Source: Bradyrhizobium sp. in8p8 (GTDB lineage: Bacteria; Pseudomonadota; Alphaproteobacteria; Rhizobiales; Xanthobacteraceae). From it: 64,000 nucleotides of DNA. Shown one piece after another: positions 62,128-64,000 of this stretch (the first letter of the stretch is position 1; every line of letters starts with the position of its first letter). The notes under the pieces are model-generated. The model did no database searches. It worked only from the letters and a program-made list of their open reading frames with translations, and had not been told where the DNA came from. The translations under genes were made by a program, and so were the position numbers. The stretch spans positions 62,001-126,000 of the forward strand of contig NZ_AUGD01000007.1 of the NCBI RefSeq assembly GCF_000426845.1, in the 5' to 3' direction.

Positions 62128-62466
62128 TCAAAGTCCGCGCGAATTGATCTTCCTGCGCAGGCGATGACACGTATCTTCCAGGAGCGTCTGAAGATTCTCG
62201 AGGTTCAGAAGCAGCTCCTCTGCTTGTCGCCGTTCTGGCGTTCCGAAAGCGAAACCATTGCGCAGGGTCGCGACGTGCTCCACGCGCTTGCGTCCGGCTG
62301 CGGCCCGATGTTCGAAGAACTCGAGCTGCTCCAGATCCTGTCCCAGCCCGTCCTCTTCGGCGATGAGCAGCTTGGTGATTGCGCTTCGGCGGTCAGGCAC
62401 GAGGTCGGTGTCGTTCAACAGCGCGATGTAGTGGTCGATATTCGCTCGAACGATGTACCGATGCAT
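62128..62466 (-). CDS. Hypothetical protein, rhizobial HRYIVRANIDHY family
   Basis: The ATG at 62466 gives 112 residues beginning MHRYIVRANIDHYIALL, with a strong GGGGGAAG ribosome site about 9 bases upstream. Predicted all-helical and charged (AITKLLIAEEDGLGQDLEQLEFFEHRAAAGRKRVEHV). The family is common in Bradyrhizobium but its job is unknown. A TATAAT -10 (62504-62509 on the minus strand) and a perfect palindrome ATTTGCCGGCAAAT (62484-62497) lie in its leader and could be an operator. Confidence 0.65.
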   Translation of the reverse strand: MHRYIVRANIDHYIALLNDTDLVPDRRSAITKLLIAEEDGLGQDLEQLEFFEHRAAAGRKRVEHVATLRNGFAFGTPERRQAEELLLNLENLQTLLEDTCHRLRRKINSRGL

Positions 62467-62639
62467 GGCGCACTTCCCCCGGCATTTGCCGGCAAATATT
62501 ACCATTATAGGGGCGGTTTGCGAAGATGGTCCTTATCGAGGTAGGGATGCACCTATCAAAATACCGTGGGCGAGGCTAGGTCATGCGCAATTGATCTCCG
62601 GCGAACGAGGCGTCCAGCTCCTGTCGCGGCAGATCTGGC

Positions 62640-62653
62640 TTGATCCGGATCAA
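62640..62653 (+). promoter_or_regulatory. FixK/FNR box with -10, driving a short transcript
   Basis: Perfect palindrome TTGAT-CCGG-ATCAA. A -10-like TCTAAG lies at 62674-62679, so transcription should begin near 62,686-62,688, about 41 bases from the box centre: exactly the class II FixK/FNR spacing on the plus strand. A strong terminator follows at 62721-62760. Confidence 0.8.
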
Positions 62654-62687
62654 GCCTCCCGGTTCCCGGCCCCTCTAAGGTGCGGTT

Positions 62688-62758
62688 CGCGTGACCCAAA
62701 CGGGGTTGCGCCGTAAAGTCGCCGCCGAGGTCCATCCCCCATCTCGGCGGCCCTTTTT
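62688..62758 (+). ncRNA. Candidate FixK-controlled small RNA (~70 nt)
   Basis: Predicted between the FixK-type promoter (box 62640, -10 at 62674) and the intrinsic terminator at 62721-62760. The short frame here has no credible ribosome site or protein character. Alternatively it is the attenuated leader of the DUF6894 gene starting at 62811. Predicted from signals only. Confidence 0.5.
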
Positions 62759-62760
62759 TC
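62721..62760 (+). terminator. Strong intrinsic terminator
   Basis: Perfect 9-bp stem GCCGCCGAG (62721-62729) / CTCGGCGGC (62743-62751), 13-base loop, followed by a CC then TTTTTT tract on the plus strand. No long gene on the plus strand ends just before it; the nearest plus-strand gene, ftsH, ends 650 bases upstream and an opposite-strand gene lies between. Confidence 0.88.
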
Positions 62761-62810
62761 TCAGAATGATCGATTTCAACAGAGCCGCGCGAGATCGCGG
62801 GAAAGAGCCG

Positions 62811-63029
62811 ATGCTGACCTACTATTTCGATATGAAGGACGGCGTGCCCGTCCGGGACAGGTCGGGGCTGGAGCTTGTGAGTGATGGCGCCGCCATTGCC
62901 CATAGCAAGAGCCTTGCCGAAAAGGTGCGGAGAGAAAAGCCGACGGGTCATCCCGAGCTCCAGATCGTCGTCATCGACGAGAGCGGCCGGGAAGTTCACC
63001 GCGAACAAATTTATCCAAGTGCGGTCTGA
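62811..63029 (+). CDS. DUF6894-type small protein
   Basis: The ATG at 62811 gives 72 residues with the family start MLTYYFDMKDGVPVRDRSGLEL and end VVIDESGREVHREQIYP. Such proteins are numerous in Bradyrhizobium and have no known role. An upstream in-frame ATG at 62766 is possible. Expression may depend on read-through of the terminator at 62721. Confidence 0.72.
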   Translation: MLTYYFDMKDGVPVRDRSGLELVSDGAAIAHSKSLAEKVRREKPTGHPELQIVVIDESGREVHREQIYPSAV

Positions 63030-63031
63030 GC

Positions 63032-63223
63032 ACCGGTAAGGGATGGCAGACCGTATCGTTTCAGAACCGCCTTTCAGCGTGGGCCGAACAGCTCCTTGAG
63101 CAGGCCGCCAAACTGACGTCTGGCCGCGAGCGGGACGACCTGCTTGCTAAGATTCGTCGGGCCGATGTCGCAGCTCTCCTCGACAAATGGGTCAACTCTC
63201 GGGGGCTTCAGCCACCGAAGTAG
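63032..63223 (+). pseudogene. Small rhizobial protein frame lacking a normal start
   Basis: A strikingly protein-like frame (GKGWQTVSFQNRLSAWAEQL, then EQAAKLTSGRERDDLLAKIR, WVNSRGLQPPK) ends in TAG at 63221-63223. It begins right after the DUF6894 stop but in another frame and has no ATG, GTG or TTG in a credible position. It is either a decayed gene, a gene with a rare start, or a product of frameshifting from the gene before. Similar ~60-residue proteins occur in rhizobia. Confidence 0.45.
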
Positions 63224-63303
63224 GTTGCTTTGCCTCCAGCTGAGTGCGGCTCCGGTCGGTGCGCTGTCGCCTTCACGCGCGGTATCAGCCGAGATCGACC
63301 ATC

Positions 63304-64000
63304 TCAGGCGTCAGGCTCCGAGATTGCCAGCCGTTTGGCAACGTTCGCCGAGATCAGATAGGCAGCTGCGATGGCAACTATCGCCGCAACTATTCCTCCT
63401 GAAAGCGCTGTAAAGCCGAACAGCCCCCTCCACGGACCGAACGCAAGCGCGAGCCCGGCGAAAAGGGCGCCGACCGAGGTCGCAATCAGGATATTGTGCG
63501 GTCGGTTTGCGCGCCACGGCAGGCGCCGAGACCGGATGACGAAAATGACCAGGATCTGTGTGAATATCGATTCCACGAACCACCCGGTTCGAAACAGTGT
63601 CGCATCCGCCTCGAACACCCCAAGCAGGACCACGAAGGTGATCGCGTCGAACAGCGAGGAGGCGATACCCATGACGATGGAGAAACGGAGGATGCTCCTC
63701 ATGTCCCACGTCTCCGGCCGGGCGACATCTTCGGGGTCGACCTCGTCGAAGGGAATGCCGATTTCGGAGAGGTCGTAGATCAGATTGTTCAGCAGGATTT
63801 GCAGGGGCAGCAGCGGCAGGAATGGAAGCACGATCGACGCCAGGGCCATAGAGAGCATGTTGCCGAAATTCGAGCTCGTTCCCATTCGGACGTATTTCAG
63901 GATGTTTGCAAAGGTCCTGCGGCCTTCGCGCACGCCTGTGGCAAGGACGGAGAGATCGGGAGCCAACAGGATCAAGTCGGCGGCTGCACGGGCGACCTCG
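63304..64000 (-). CDS. MgtA-type magnesium P-type ATPase, C-terminal part (cut by window edge)
   Basis: The visible part is the last ~230 residues; the frame stays open at the window's right edge. Motifs of MgtA/MgtB: AADLILLAPDLSVL, GRRTFANILKYVRMGTSSNFGNMLSMALAS, LLPLQILLNNLIYDLSEIGIPFDEVD and LFRTGWFVESIFTQILVIFVIRSRRLP. It covers the M5-M10 transmembrane region. Imports Mg2+ into the cytoplasm. The phosphorylation domain lies outside the window. Confidence 0.9.
   Translation of the reverse strand, partial: EVARAAADLILLAPDLSVLATGVREGRRTFANILKYVRMGTSSNFGNMLSMALASIVLPFLPLLPLQILLNNLIYDLSEIGIPFDEVDPEDVARPETWDMRSILRFSIVMGIASSLFDAITFVVLLGVFEADATLFRTGWFVESIFTQILVIFVIRSRRLPWRANRPHNILIATSVGALFAGLALAFGPWRGLFGFTALSGGIVAAIVAIAAAYLISANVAKRLAISEPDA

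Overview
The window looks like chromosomal DNA of an alphaproteobacterium close to Bradyrhizobium. It is GC-rich throughout. The block dxs / xseB / histone-deacetylase-like, the ClpS2-type adaptor, the DUF1194 protein, the many TTGA-N6-TCAA boxes (FixK/FNR type) and several small rhizobial protein families all fit. The identification rests on recognised families and gene order; no database was searched.

Layout. 1-20 kb is mostly core genome: the end of a class III cyclase, clpS, an MFS transporter plus crcB behind a fluoride riboswitch with an intrinsic terminator, secreted and envelope proteins (a DUF1194 protein, a duplicated-domain protein, an autotransporter), a Tat-type nitroreductase-like protein, two RNA methyltransferases, a nucleoside deoxyribosyltransferase-like protein, dxs, xseB, an HDAC-like deacetylase, a 5'-nucleotidase, an acyl-CoA dehydrogenase and tRNA-Gln(UUG).

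20.3-36.7 kb is an accessory lipid/polyketide locus. It holds a single-module reducing PKS (KS-AT-DH-ER-KR-ACP) resembling mycobacterial mycocerosic acid synthase/Pks2, a PapA-like acyltransferase, and three tandem diverged acyltransferase-like paralogues, in an overlapping head-to-tail operon. A four-gene ABC exporter (adaptor, ATPase, two FtsX-type permeases) converges on it. The likely job is to make, esterify and export a methyl-branched or reduced acyl lipid. This is the best candidate here for an undescribed system.

37.4-62.8 kb is a stress and low-oxygen island. At least ten FixK/FNR-type boxes sit in promoters of a universal stress protein, three CBS-BON proteins, a PEP-synthase-like dikinase, a BacA/YddA-like membrane domain, a GH1 glucosidase-PfkB pair, a di-haem cytochrome, Hsp20, an orphan GroEL, a second MacAB-like exporter and FtsH. 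One box drives what looks like a short terminator-ended transcript (about 62,688-62,758), a possible small RNA. Embedded in the island are a sulfatase / formylglycine-generating-enzyme / outer-membrane-channel operon and an IS5-type transposase remnant. The window ends inside an MgtA-type magnesium P-type ATPase.

Starts were moved from the longest reading frame where a better ribosome-binding site, an overlap with the upstream stop, or the family's usual N-terminus argued for it; each case is noted in its entry.
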